Translations under genes and position numbers: made by a program
The notes under the pieces: generated by a model
What the model saw: the letters and a program-made list of their open reading frames with translations, nothing else
The model's database searches: none
What the model was told of the DNA's origin: nothing
Shown here: piece after piece, positions 15,355 through 24,200 of the stretch
How the letters are laid out: every line of letters begins with the position of its first letter
Numbering within the stretch: the stretch's first letter is position 1
NCBI GenBank assembly: GCA_046153505.1
Contig: JBJXDT010000120.1
Span: 1-24,325, forward strand
Direction: 5' to 3'
DNA length: 24,325 bases
DNA from: JBJXDT01 sp046153505
Lineage (GTDB): Bacteria; Pseudomonadota; Gammaproteobacteria; Burkholderiales; Methylophilaceae

Positions 15355-15585
15355 ATGATGCCACGCGTTATATTACTAATTATTTTATTTTGGTTACTTT
15401 ATCAAGTGTTAAAACGCTTGGCCGATAACACCAATCAAGCAGCATCAAGCCAAAAAACTAAAGCTTCTGAAAAAATTGTGCAATGTACACAGTGTGGGTT
15501 GCGGGTGCCTGAAAATGAAAGTCACCTGCACGATGGTGCAGTTATTTGCAACAATCCACAATGTAGTGTTCCGACACAAAAATAA
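15355..15585 (+). CDS. PP0621-family small membrane-anchored zinc-ribbon protein
   Basis: A 76-residue protein: one N-terminal transmembrane helix (about 4-22), a short polar linker, then a probable zinc site C44-x2-C47 ... C65-x4-C70. CTQCGLRVPENES matches the family pattern CxxCGxxxPxxEs. The second cysteine pair (CNNPQC) replaces the more usual C-S-x-x-H ending. An ATG directly follows the first (ATGATG), so the start could be one codon later. Its TAA is separated from the pilS ATG by a single base, so it is almost certainly co-transcribed and translationally coupled with pilS. The biochemical role is unknown; a link to pilus regulation is inferred from position. Confidence 0.82.
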   Translation: MMPRVILLIILFWLLYQVLKRLADNTNQAASSQKTKASEKIVQCTQCGLRVPENESHLHDGAVICNNPQCSVPTQK

Positions 15586-15586
15586 C

Positions 15587-17209
15587 ATGACGATTGAACT
15601 AATTTCAAATTTAGAAGCAAAATTAACTTCCACTCGATGGAGTAGCCTCAAGTTATACAACATCTACCGAATTTTAGTTGCATTGATGTTTTTAGTAACA
15701 CAGGGCATTTTAAAAGCTGGGATCGACTGGAGCAACACTGAAAATATTCTGCCTTTCTTAATTGTCGGCTATATCATTTTTAGTTTTATTTCAGCCATTT
15801 TCACATGGCTAGAAATGCCAAGCTTGGAGTTGACATTACCAGTTCAAATTATCATTGATGTAATTTTTATTATTTTAATTATGCATATGCTTGGCGACCA
15901 GAGCGGCGCCAGCCTATTGCTCATTATTGCTATTGCCAGCGCTGGCCTCATCAGCGAAGGTCGCCTAGCGTTATTTTATGCGGCGATTGCGACTATTGGC
16001 ATTTTATTAGAACAAACCTTCAGCACACACTTTGATGATAAATCTGCCAACACATACACCAGTGCAGTCATTCTCAGCTTAGCCTGCTTTGCTATCGCAT
16101 GGCTAGCACATAGCTTGGCAAAGAGAATGCAGCAGAGCGAATCTTTGGCTTCCCAACGTGGTTTAGATGTACAAAATCTTGCGCAAATCAACGAACTGAT
16201 TGCCAATGAAATGAAAGATGGCGTATTGGTGGTTGACCAGCATTTACAAGTAAAACACCACAATTTGCAAGCTGAAAACCTGCTTAGCCTTGAGAGTGAT
16301 GCTTGGCCAGAAAAGACGCTCACCCAAATTTCACCAGAAATTGCCAACTTAATGCGGGCATGGCTTGAGGAGTCAACAATTTCACCAGAAACTAGCACGC
16401 CAAATATTCAAAAAGTAACAACGCAATCACGCGAATTAAGAATTAGTTTTTTGCCTATATCGGAAAATCGTAGCCCAGAAAATAGAAACCTAGGCGCTGT
16501 CATCTTTCTTGAAGATTGGTCGCAAATGCAGACGCAAGCACACCAAGTAAAATTGGCGGCTCTTGGGCGGTTAACCGCAAACATCGCGCATGAAATCCGC
16601 AACCCACTTAGCGCAATCAGTCATGCAAACCAGCTTTTGCAGGAAGATGAAGAAGTTAGCCCTGCCAACAAGCGTATGTTGCAAATCATTAGCGATAATG
16701 TGCAAAGGCTCGACCAAATTATCAAAGACGTGCTGGAATTAAATAGACGCGACCGTACAAATCAAGAAAAAATACAACTCGAAAGCTTTATCACTGATTT
16801 TTATCATCAATTTTGTGCGGTAGAAAAAATCCCAGATAACTGCTTTAAACTCTCATTGAAAAATGTTAAAACACTGATTTCTTTTGACCGTAGACATTTA
16901 AACCAAATCTTGTGGAACTTATGCAAAAATGGATGGCGGCACTCTCAACAACATGAAAATAGCCTAGAATTGGCAGTCAATATTATGGGCTCTATACAAA
17001 CAGTGCAAATTGTCATCAGTGACGATGGTGAAGGAATTCCTGAAGCTGTGAGTAGTCGCTTATTTGAGCCATTTTTTACCACTGAAAAAACGGGTACAGG
17101 TTTGGGGCTTTACATTGCACGGGAACTAGCAGAAGCCAATGGCGCCAAATTGCAATTTAATAATTCCAACACTGGGACTCAGTTTACGATGCTGATGAAA
17201 AAGGTTTAA
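15587..17209 (+). CDS. pilS: Sensor histidine kinase PilS
   Basis: Membrane sensor of the two-component system controlling type IV pilin transcription with RpoN. The 540-residue protein has about six transmembrane helices in residues 25-175, the PilS layout, then a PAS-like region (~200-310). The dimerisation/phospho-acceptor segment has H335 in NIAHEIRNPLSAIS. The ATPase domain shows the N-box N444/N448 (LWNLCKNGWRHS), DDGEGIP and GTGLGLYIAREL. The frame is open further upstream to 15476, but I choose the ATG at 15587, one base after the PP0621 stop. The longer version would overlap that gene by over 100 bases and add a cysteine-rich, non-homologous stretch. pilR follows after three bases. 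Confidence 0.9.
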   Translation: MTIELISNLEAKLTSTRWSSLKLYNIYRILVALMFLVTQGILKAGIDWSNTENILPFLIVGYIIFSFISAIFTWLEMPSLELTLPVQIIIDVIFIILIMHMLGDQSGASLLLIIAIASAGLISEGRLALFYAAIATIGILLEQTFSTHFDDKSANTYTSAVILSLACFAIAWLAHSLAKRMQQSESLASQRGLDVQNLAQINELIANEMKDGVLVVDQHLQVKHHNLQAENLLSLESDAWPEKTLTQISPEIANLMRAWLEESTISPETSTPNIQKVTTQSRELRISFLPISENRSPENRNLGAVIFLEDWSQMQTQAHQVKLAALGRLTANIAHEIRNPLSAISHANQLLQEDEEVSPANKRMLQIISDNVQRLDQIIKDVLELNRRDRTNQEKIQLESFITDFYHQFCAVEKIPDNCFKLSLKNVKTLISFDRRHLNQILWNLCKNGWRHSQQHENSLELAVNIMGSIQTVQIVISDDGEGIPEAVSSRLFEPFFTTEKTGTGLGLYIARELAEANGAKLQFNNSNTGTQFTMLMKKV

Positions 17210-17212
17210 CAA

Positions 17213-18598
17213 ATGGTAGAACAATTTAACTGTTTGGTGGTGGACGACGAAACCGACATTCGCGAACTTGTGGTGCTTACACTGGAGCGTATGGATATTC
17301 GCGCCGACAGTGCTGGTGATTTAGCAGAAGCCAAAGAATTATTAAGCAAACGAAAATATGACCTTTGTCTAACAGATATGCGCCTGCCAGACGGTTTGGG
17401 CTTAGAGTTAGTACAGCATATTTCTAACAATCATAGCGGTCTTCCTGTTGCAGTAATCACCGCTTATGGCAGCGCTGAAAACGCTGTTTCTGCCTTAAAA
17501 GCTGGGGCGTTTGATTATTTGACCAAACCAATTTCCCTTAAACAATTACGACCTTTGGTTGAATCCGCACTTAAACTCTCACGCTCAGATAGCAAAGAGA
17601 CACAGAATACGGTGGATTTGGTTGGTAGCTCTCCTGCAATGAGTCAGGTGCGCGCCATGATTGAAAAACTTGCCAGAAGCCAAGCACCAGTCTACATCAG
17701 CGGCGAATCTGGCAGCGGTAAAGAACTTGCAGCAAGACTGATTCATAGCAATAGTTCACGACGCGATAAAAGTTTTGTAGCTGTGAACTGTGGTGCGATT
17801 CCCGAAAGCCTCATGGAAAGTGAGTTTTTTGGCTACAAAAAAGGGGCGTTTACTGGCGCCGCACAAGACACTTTAGGTCTTTTTCAAGCGGCGAATGGCG
17901 GCACATTGTTTTTAGATGAAGTTGCAGATTTGCCGCTCGCTATGCAAGTCAAATTGCTACGCGCAATTCAGGAAAAAAAAGTGCGTAGCGTTGGCGGTAC
18001 CACAGAAGAGCCAGTGGATGTGCGCATCATAAGCGCCACCCACAAAAACTTGGGCGACATGATGACCAACGGCTTGTTTAGGCAAGATTTATACTACCGT
18101 TTGAACGTCATTCAACTCAAAATGCCCTCCCTGCGCGACCGCCCAGACGACATTCCTGAATTGACCCAAAAGTTATTGCAAAAACTCTGTCATTCGCAAG
18201 CTATTGACGTACCAAGACTCGAGGAAAGCGCAACTACAGTCATCTCCAAATTACAGTTTTCTGGCAATGTGCGTGAGCTAGAAAACATGCTTGAGCGAGC
18301 ACTAGCCATGTGTAATGGTGAAAAAATCACTGCTGAAGATTTGTTTTTAGATCAAGACTCAGCGATGAAAGTGGAGGACTTTACCAGTGCTATTGCTAAC
18401 AAACCGCAAGATGTCAGCCTCTCCGATTACTTGGAAGAGATTGAAAAAAGCGCCATACTAAAGGCGCTAGCAAAAGCCAATAACAACAAAACTGCTGCTG
18501 CAAAGTTACTAGGTGTGAGCTTTAGAACACTTCGCTACCGCCTAAGCAAGCTAGGCCTTAGCAAAGAAGAAGATGTTGATTTAGAAGAAGAAAGTTAA
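17213..18598 (+). CDS. pilR: NtrC-family response regulator PilR
   Basis: Sigma-54-dependent activator that, once phosphorylated by PilS, drives pilin gene transcription. The 461 residues contain a receiver domain (acidic pair D11/D12, phospho-acceptor D55 in LTDMRLPDG, K105). The AAA+ domain has Walker A GESGSGKE (164-171), the sigma-54-contacting GAFTGA loop (211-216) and Walker B LFLDEV (232-237). A Fis-type helix-turn-helix closes the protein (NNNKTAAAKLLGVSFRTLRY region, ~422-452). The ATG lies three bases after the pilS stop, with AAGG at the pilS 3' end serving as ribosome binding site. Its stop overlaps the convergent antiporter gene by four bases. pilA is not in the window, and I see no -24/-12 promoter here. 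Confidence 0.93.
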   Translation: MVEQFNCLVVDDETDIRELVVLTLERMDIRADSAGDLAEAKELLSKRKYDLCLTDMRLPDGLGLELVQHISNNHSGLPVAVITAYGSAENAVSALKAGAFDYLTKPISLKQLRPLVESALKLSRSDSKETQNTVDLVGSSPAMSQVRAMIEKLARSQAPVYISGESGSGKELAARLIHSNSSRRDKSFVAVNCGAIPESLMESEFFGYKKGAFTGAAQDTLGLFQAANGGTLFLDEVADLPLAMQVKLLRAIQEKKVRSVGGTTEEPVDVRIISATHKNLGDMMTNGLFRQDLYYRLNVIQLKMPSLRDRPDDIPELTQKLLQKLCHSQAIDVPRLEESATTVISKLQFSGNVRELENMLERALAMCNGEKITAEDLFLDQDSAMKVEDFTSAIANKPQDVSLSDYLEEIEKSAILKALAKANNNKTAAAKLLGVSFRTLRYRLSKLGLSKEEDVDLEEES

Positions 18599-19605
18599 TT
18601 TAGGGCAATAAACAGATAAGTCAAATACAGCCCACCATTAATAAATAAGTGCCACACACGTAAGCCACCTTTACTCACCAAATAGCGCAACCAAATTGCC
18701 GCAATCAAAGTAATCAAAATACCTGAAGTCACTTCTGGGCGAGGCGCCCAAGGAGTGAGCATTATTCCAATCGCTGGTAGCAAAGTACCCTGAAATACCA
18801 TTGCACCTGTAATGTTACCAAATGCTAGGGTGTCCTTACCACGACGAATCCACAAAATACTGTTGACTTTTTCTGGCAGCTCAGTTGCGATCGGAATAAT
18901 CAATAGCGAAAGTAATAAAGCCGAAATACCAATAAGGCTGGCAGCACCCTCTACTTGATCAATAAAACCCTTTGCACCAAAAATCAACAGGCCTAATCCA
19001 ATCAGCAACTGCATCAAAATGGTCAACATATTATTTGGTAGGCCGAGCCTACACAAAAACATGTTACTTTCCGCTTCGGTTGCATGGCCGTCTTCAACTA
19101 GCGCTTTTGATGCTCGCAAGGTCATCATGATATACACAAAATAAGTAAGCACCATGATTGTTCCAATGCCATATCGCACAAGCTCTAGCGTATGTGGGAT
19201 ATAGAGCGCGACTGTAGCAAAGGCAAATGCGATGATAAAAAAGTTAAGGTCACGCACTAAACCCGTATGCTCTGGCCTTAAATGACCATGCATGGTACGG
19301 CGTTTCCAAACCGAAGCTGCCATTAAAAATAAAGATAATGTCGATAGCATTAGCGGTGCGCCCAATATCGCACCGACGCCGATATCATGACCAGATTCCG
19401 CATTTCCGCTTGCTGATGTATAGGAAAAAATTGCTAAAAGTGGCACTAACGTTTCTGGTAAAGCGGTGCCGACTGCTGCAAAAATTGAGCCTGTCACACC
19501 TTCTGAGATTCCCAGCTTTTCGCCCAAATGCTCAAGTGCGTTTGTGAAGACTTCTGCAGCAATCAAAATCACAACCAACATTACCAACAACTCTAAAAAA
19601 ATCAT
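18595..19605 (-). CDS. Sodium/calcium exchanger-family cation antiporter
   Basis: An inner-membrane protein of 336 residues with about ten transmembrane helices in two five-helix halves. Each half carries an alpha-repeat signature: GTALPETLVP in the first and ATELPEKVNS in the second. In this superfamily the glutamate of the (S/T)xxPE motif coordinates the cation, and both are present. The cytoplasmic loop between halves is short. The transported ion is not decidable from sequence. The frame extends to a TTG at 19653, but the ATG at 19603-19605 has GCGGG upstream and gives an N-terminus starting directly in helix 1. It is convergent with pilR (4-base overlap) and divergent from ampD. Confidence 0.85.
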   Translation of the reverse strand: MIFLELLVMLVVILIAAEVFTNALEHLGEKLGISEGVTGSIFAAVGTALPETLVPLLAIFSYTSASGNAESGHDIGVGAILGAPLMLSTLSLFLMAASVWKRRTMHGHLRPEHTGLVRDLNFFIIAFAFATVALYIPHTLELVRYGIGTIMVLTYFVYIMMTLRASKALVEDGHATEAESNMFLCRLGLPNNMLTILMQLLIGLGLLIFGAKGFIDQVEGAASLIGISALLLSLLIIPIATELPEKVNSILWIRRGKDTLAFGNITGAMVFQGTLLPAIGIMLTPWAPRPEVTSGILITLIAAIWLRYLVSKGGLRVWHLFINGGLYLTYLFIALN

Positions 19606-19677
19606 GTAATTGCCCGCAAACAAATTAAAGATGACTATTTTAATGGTTTTCAACCAAATTCACATAAAATAGTCGCA

Positions 19678-20211
19678 ATGAAAAAAATATCAATCAACAA
19701 AAAAGGTTTCGCAACTGGAGCTAATCAAATTGCGTCTCCCAATTTTGACGCGCGTCCTGGCCGCGAAATTGATATGATCGTGATTCATAACATCAGCTTA
19801 CCACCCAATCTCTATGGGGGGTCTGGCGTAGTTGAGCTTTTTACAAACAAGTTAAATCCCAACGAACACCCCTACTACGCAACAATTTATACCGCAAAAG
19901 TTTCTTCACATTTTTTTATTCGACGTGATGGTGAGCTCATTCAATTCGTTTCGTGCCTTAACCGTGCATGGCATGCAGGCGTATCAAATTGGCAAGGGCG
20001 GGAACGTTGCAATGATTTTTCGGTCGGAATAGAGCTAGAAGGAAGTGATTTTGAGGCTTTTGAAGATGTACAATACCAAACGCTGAGTGAACTGCTTAAA
20101 ACATTGAAGGAAACTTATCCTATTCAACATATTGTTGGACACTCAGACATCGCGCCAGGCCGCAAAACTGACCCTGGCGCTTTTTTTGTCTGGGATAAAA
20201 TTAAAAATTAG
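19678..20211 (+). CDS. ampD: 1,6-anhydro-N-acetylmuramoyl-L-alanine amidase AmpD
   Basis: Cytoplasmic zinc amidase (N-acetylmuramoyl-L-alanine amidase fold) that removes the peptide from 1,6-anhydro-muropeptides during cell-wall recycling. In enterobacteria its loss induces AmpC beta-lactamase through AmpR. The 177-residue protein has no signal peptide, as expected for AmpD. Zinc ligands are H37 (VIHNIS), H155 and D165 (GHSDIAPGRKTDPG), with K163 and the glutamates of GIELEGSD (E119 probable) as catalytic residues. NFDARPG (22-28) is the typical opening. The ATG at 19678 is 72 bases from the divergent antiporter start. The RND adaptor gene begins 12 bases after its stop, so the three genes to the right probably form one transcript. 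Confidence 0.95.
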   Translation: MKKISINKKGFATGANQIASPNFDARPGREIDMIVIHNISLPPNLYGGSGVVELFTNKLNPNEHPYYATIYTAKVSSHFFIRRDGELIQFVSCLNRAWHAGVSNWQGRERCNDFSVGIELEGSDFEAFEDVQYQTLSELLKTLKETYPIQHIVGHSDIAPGRKTDPGAFFVWDKIKN

Positions 20212-20223
20212 TAATCATAAAAT

Positions 20224-21291
20224 ATGCAAAAAATTATCACTATTTTGATATTAACTATGTTGTTTACGGCATGTGGCAACAAACCAGACGAAAAAGATGC
20301 CGGCAAAAATGAGGCAAAACCTACACTGGTGACTGTGGCCAAAATTAAAAACCAAGCCATTGAAACTGTAGAAGAATCAGTTGGGACGTTAGAAGGGTTA
20401 ATTGATGCTACCGTAGCAGCCGAAGTCGTGGCTCGTGTCATTAAAGTGCATGTGGTTGCTGGCGAGCAAGTCAAACAGGGCCAACTACTTGCCACCTTAG
20501 ATGCCAGTGATTTCGCCATGCAACGCAATGAAGCACAAGCAGAAATTGCACGCATTCAGGCGCTACTCGAAAATCAGGCTAAAGTCGTTGCGCGCAATCA
20601 AGCTTTAGTGGATAAAAAATTTATCTCTCAAAATGCAGTAGATACGGAAGTTGCGCAACAAAAAGTACTTAAAGAGCAGCTTGAGGCTGCAAAAGCACGT
20701 GTTGGAAGCATCAACCACAGCAGCAGCAAATCTAGGGTGGTAGCGCCTGTCAGTGGCACAATTGAAAAAAGATTGGTAGGTACAGGTGATTTTGTGCGGA
20801 TAGGCGACCCAATTGTACAAATCGTTTCGACGAAAAAATTGCGTGCGCATTTGCCTTTTCCTGAGCAAATTGCCACTCAACTCAAACAAGGCCAATTAGT
20901 GCGCTTAAGCACACCGACTAGCAAAACCGTTGTAGAAACAGTGGTGCATGAATTAAAACCAATGATTACCGAAGGCAGCCGCAGTGTTGATGTCATCGCC
21001 GACGTGGCAGATCAGGTAGATTGGCAGCCTGGCGCTACTGTCACAGGTGTTGTGGTGCTGGGCGAGCAGCCTTCCGCCTTGATGATTCCCGAGCAGTCTT
21101 TAGTGCTTCGTCCTGCAGGTGAAGTCGCCTATGTAGTGCGTGATGGTATCGCACATCAAGCTGTCGTTAAATCTGGTCAGCATAAAAACGGCATGGTGGA
21201 AGTGCTGGAAGGTTTAAAAGCCAATGACACAATTGTGGTCGATGGTGCAGGCTTTTTAACAGATAAAGCGCCTGTAAAAGTTAGTCCTTAA
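20224..21291 (+). CDS. RND efflux system periplasmic adaptor (membrane fusion protein), probable lipoprotein
   Basis: Adaptor that bridges an inner-membrane RND pump to an outer-membrane channel. The 355 residues begin with a lipoprotein-type signal ending at C17 (LFTAC); phenylalanine at -3 of the lipobox is slightly unusual. Two lipoyl-like halves (AEVVARVIKVHVVAGEQVKQG at ~66-86 and VVAPVSGTIEKRLVGTGDFV at ~165-185) flank a short alpha-hairpin rich in A, E, Q and K. Beta-barrel and membrane-proximal domains follow (GATVTGVVVLG, MIPEQSLVLR). The adaptor is preceded by ampD at 12 bases and followed by the permease at 2 bases. No outer-membrane component is in the window. Confidence 0.92.
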   Translation: MQKIITILILTMLFTACGNKPDEKDAGKNEAKPTLVTVAKIKNQAIETVEESVGTLEGLIDATVAAEVVARVIKVHVVAGEQVKQGQLLATLDASDFAMQRNEAQAEIARIQALLENQAKVVARNQALVDKKFISQNAVDTEVAQQKVLKEQLEAAKARVGSINHSSSKSRVVAPVSGTIEKRLVGTGDFVRIGDPIVQIVSTKKLRAHLPFPEQIATQLKQGQLVRLSTPTSKTVVETVVHELKPMITEGSRSVDVIADVADQVDWQPGATVTGVVVLGEQPSALMIPEQSLVLRPAGEVAYVVRDGIAHQAVVKSGQHKNGMVEVLEGLKANDTIVVDGAGFLTDKAPVKVSP

Positions 21292-21293
21292 AA

Positions 21294-24200
21294 ATGTCTT
21301 TACCTGAGCTTTCCATCAAACGTCATGTTCTCGCTTGGATGCTTTCTGGCGTCATTATCCTGTTTGGCATTATTGCCTTTCAACGTATTGGTATTGATCG
21401 CATTCCAAATATTGATTTCCCTGTAGTGATGGTAACCACCACCTTGCGTGGCGCAGACCCAGATGTTGTAGACACCTCCATCACAAGCGTTATCGAATCT
21501 GCTGTCAATACTACTCCTGGCATTGACCATATTCAATCCGCCTCGTCACCAGGTGTTTCTAGCGTTAGCATTACTTTCGCGCTAGACAAAAATATTGATG
21601 TTGCCTATAACGAAGTGCAATCCAAAGTCAGTCAAGCCTTGCGCCGCTTACCGACAGATACCGACCCACCTGTGGTACAAAAAGTAGACACCAACGCCGC
21701 TCCCGTCATTTGGCTTGCTTTGAGCGGTGACCGCACGGTGCAACAATTGAATTTATATGCTAGCAACGTTCTCAAGAAAAAATTTGAGACGATTGATGGC
21801 GTGGGTGAAGTACAACTTGGAGGCCGTCGCGATCGCGTCATTCGTGTCAATGTCTCACCTGAGCGCATGGCGGCATATAAACTCACTGCAACAGATTTAG
21901 TAAATGCTTTTAATCGCGAGCATGTTCAACTTCCGGGTGGCTTTTTGGTAAGTCAACAATCCGAAAAATTACTTAAACTCGACTTAGAGTTTCACAACAC
22001 AAAAGACCTCGCAAATTTAATAATCACCAGTAAAAGTAGCGTTCCCATATACCTAAAGGACATCGCTGATATAGAAGATGGTATTACCGATAACCGCCAA
22101 GTAGCAAGATACAATGGCAAGCCAACCGTGGGTTTGGGTATGATTAAAATCGCAAATGCCAACACAGTCAAAATCATCAAGGCTGTTACAGATAAACTCA
22201 ATAATGAAATTCGTCCCAACCTGCCACCTGGCATGTCACTTGATATTTCCACCAACGATTCCATTTTCATCAACCAACTGGTGACTTCACTAAAAGAACA
22301 TTTGGTTGAAGGCACACTTTTCGCCGCACTGATAGTACTTATTTTTATGCGCTCTTTCAGCTCCACTCTTATGATTTGTATGGAAATCCCGGTCTCGCTA
22401 CTCGGTGCAATTGCGGTGATGTATTTTTCTGGCTACACCTTCAATAGTATGACACTACTCGCCCTCTTATTACTCATAGGTGTTGTGGTCGATGATGCCA
22501 TCGTGGTGCGGGAGAGCATTCTGCGTCATATGTCTGGTGAAGTTGGCACAGGGCTTAAAAACCTCGATTTAAATAACAAGCAAGCTGTCGATGCCTACCG
22601 CAGACAAACTACTATTGAAGGCAGTCGCGAAGTCACATTCGCGGTGCTGGCTTCCTCGCTCTCTTTAGTCTGTATTTTCGCACCCGTCATTTTTATGGAT
22701 GGCATCATGGGCATGTTTTTCAAGTCATTTGCCGTCGTTGTCACCTTCGGCGTACTGGTTTCGCTGTTCGTTTCACTCACACTCACGCCAATGCTATGTT
22801 CGCGTTATCTAAGTGTAACGCACAAAGAAAATGCGCTGTATCGCCTTGCTGGACGAGGCTTGGGATATTTAGATAGCAAGTACAAATCAATTCTAGCTTT
22901 TTCGCTTAAACACCGTGGTTTAGTGCTTCTAATTACATTTGTATTTGTCGCATTATCTGGCTATTACACGCTCAAAAATGTGAAGAAAGATTTCGTGCCA
23001 GAGACCGACGAAAGTAGCTTTAGTATTAACGTGAAAACGCCACTAGGCTCAAGTTTGGAATACACCGATTCACGCATGAAGTTGGTTGAAGCAACTCTGG
23101 CCAAACACACAGATTTAATCGATAGTTATTTTTCAACCATTGGTGCCGGCTCACGAGGGCAAGTCAACCAAGGCAATGTTAACGTACGCTTAAAGCCAAA
23201 GGAGAAGCGTCACAAAAGTCAGCAACAATTTACCAAAGAGTTGCGTAAAGAACTCGAACAAATACCAGGTGTACGCGCCAGCCCTTCTGGCACATCGATT
23301 GTGCGTGGTCAACGTTCAGAGAAAATGCAGTTTAATTTAACAGGTACAAACTTGAATGAAATTGGCAAAATCTCGCAAAACTTGCAGCAAGCATTAAGTA
23401 ACAATGCAGATATTGGCAAAGTAGATGTAGACGTTCAGCTAGATTTGCCACAATTGGACATACATATTGACCGCGTACGCGCTGCTAATTTAGGCTTGAA
23501 CGCCAATGAAATCGCTACCGCAGTAAGTTTGTACGTGGGTGGGATTAACGTAGCAAAATATAACGATGACATTAGTGATGGTCAGCGCTATGACATTCGT
23601 CTAAAAACTAGCGATGAAGAGTTAAAAAACACAGCGGATTTAAGCAAAATTTATCTACGTAGCACTTCGGGTGATTTGGTGCGCCTAGATGCCGTTGCTA
23701 GCTTCAAGCCCACGCTGGGCGCAGCTGTTATTGGCCGTTACGATTTGCAATACGCAGTGAATTTTTATGCTAACCCAAATATTGCGCTAGGAGAGGCGGT
23801 GGATATTGTGAATAAAACCGCAGAAAAACTGGTGCCGCCCACTTATAAACTTAAATATACTGGCCAAGCGGATGAACTCGGTAAGACCATGAAGAACGTT
23901 AAATTTGTATTTGCGCTAGGTTTCTTACTGCTATACATGGTGCTTGCCAGCCAGTTTAACTCTTTTATACAGCCCGTTATCATCATGTTGGCGCAGCCGC
24001 TTGCCATTATCGGTGGGCTAATTGCGCTGCAAATTACCGGCAATACGCTTAATATATTCTCGATGATAGGCTTAGTACTGCTTATAGGCTTGGTTGCGAA
24101 AAACTCGATTTTGCTGGTCGATTTAACCAACCAAATGCGCGCAAAAGGCATGAGCATACACGAGGCGCTAAGCGAGGCCTGCCCTGTTCGATTGCGTCCC

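Noticed and set aside
15476..15586. The pilS frame is open for another 37 codons upstream, overlapping the PP0621 gene, hinting at dual coding.
   Set aside because: The extension is not PilS-like, and the ATG at 15587 directly after the PP0621 stop is a natural start; the PP0621 frame itself has clear family motifs.
20605..20895. Two overlapping minus-strand frames (to 96 codons) within the RND adaptor gene.
   Set aside because: Both are antisense to the adaptor hairpin region and have no promoter, ribosome binding site or recognisable domain.
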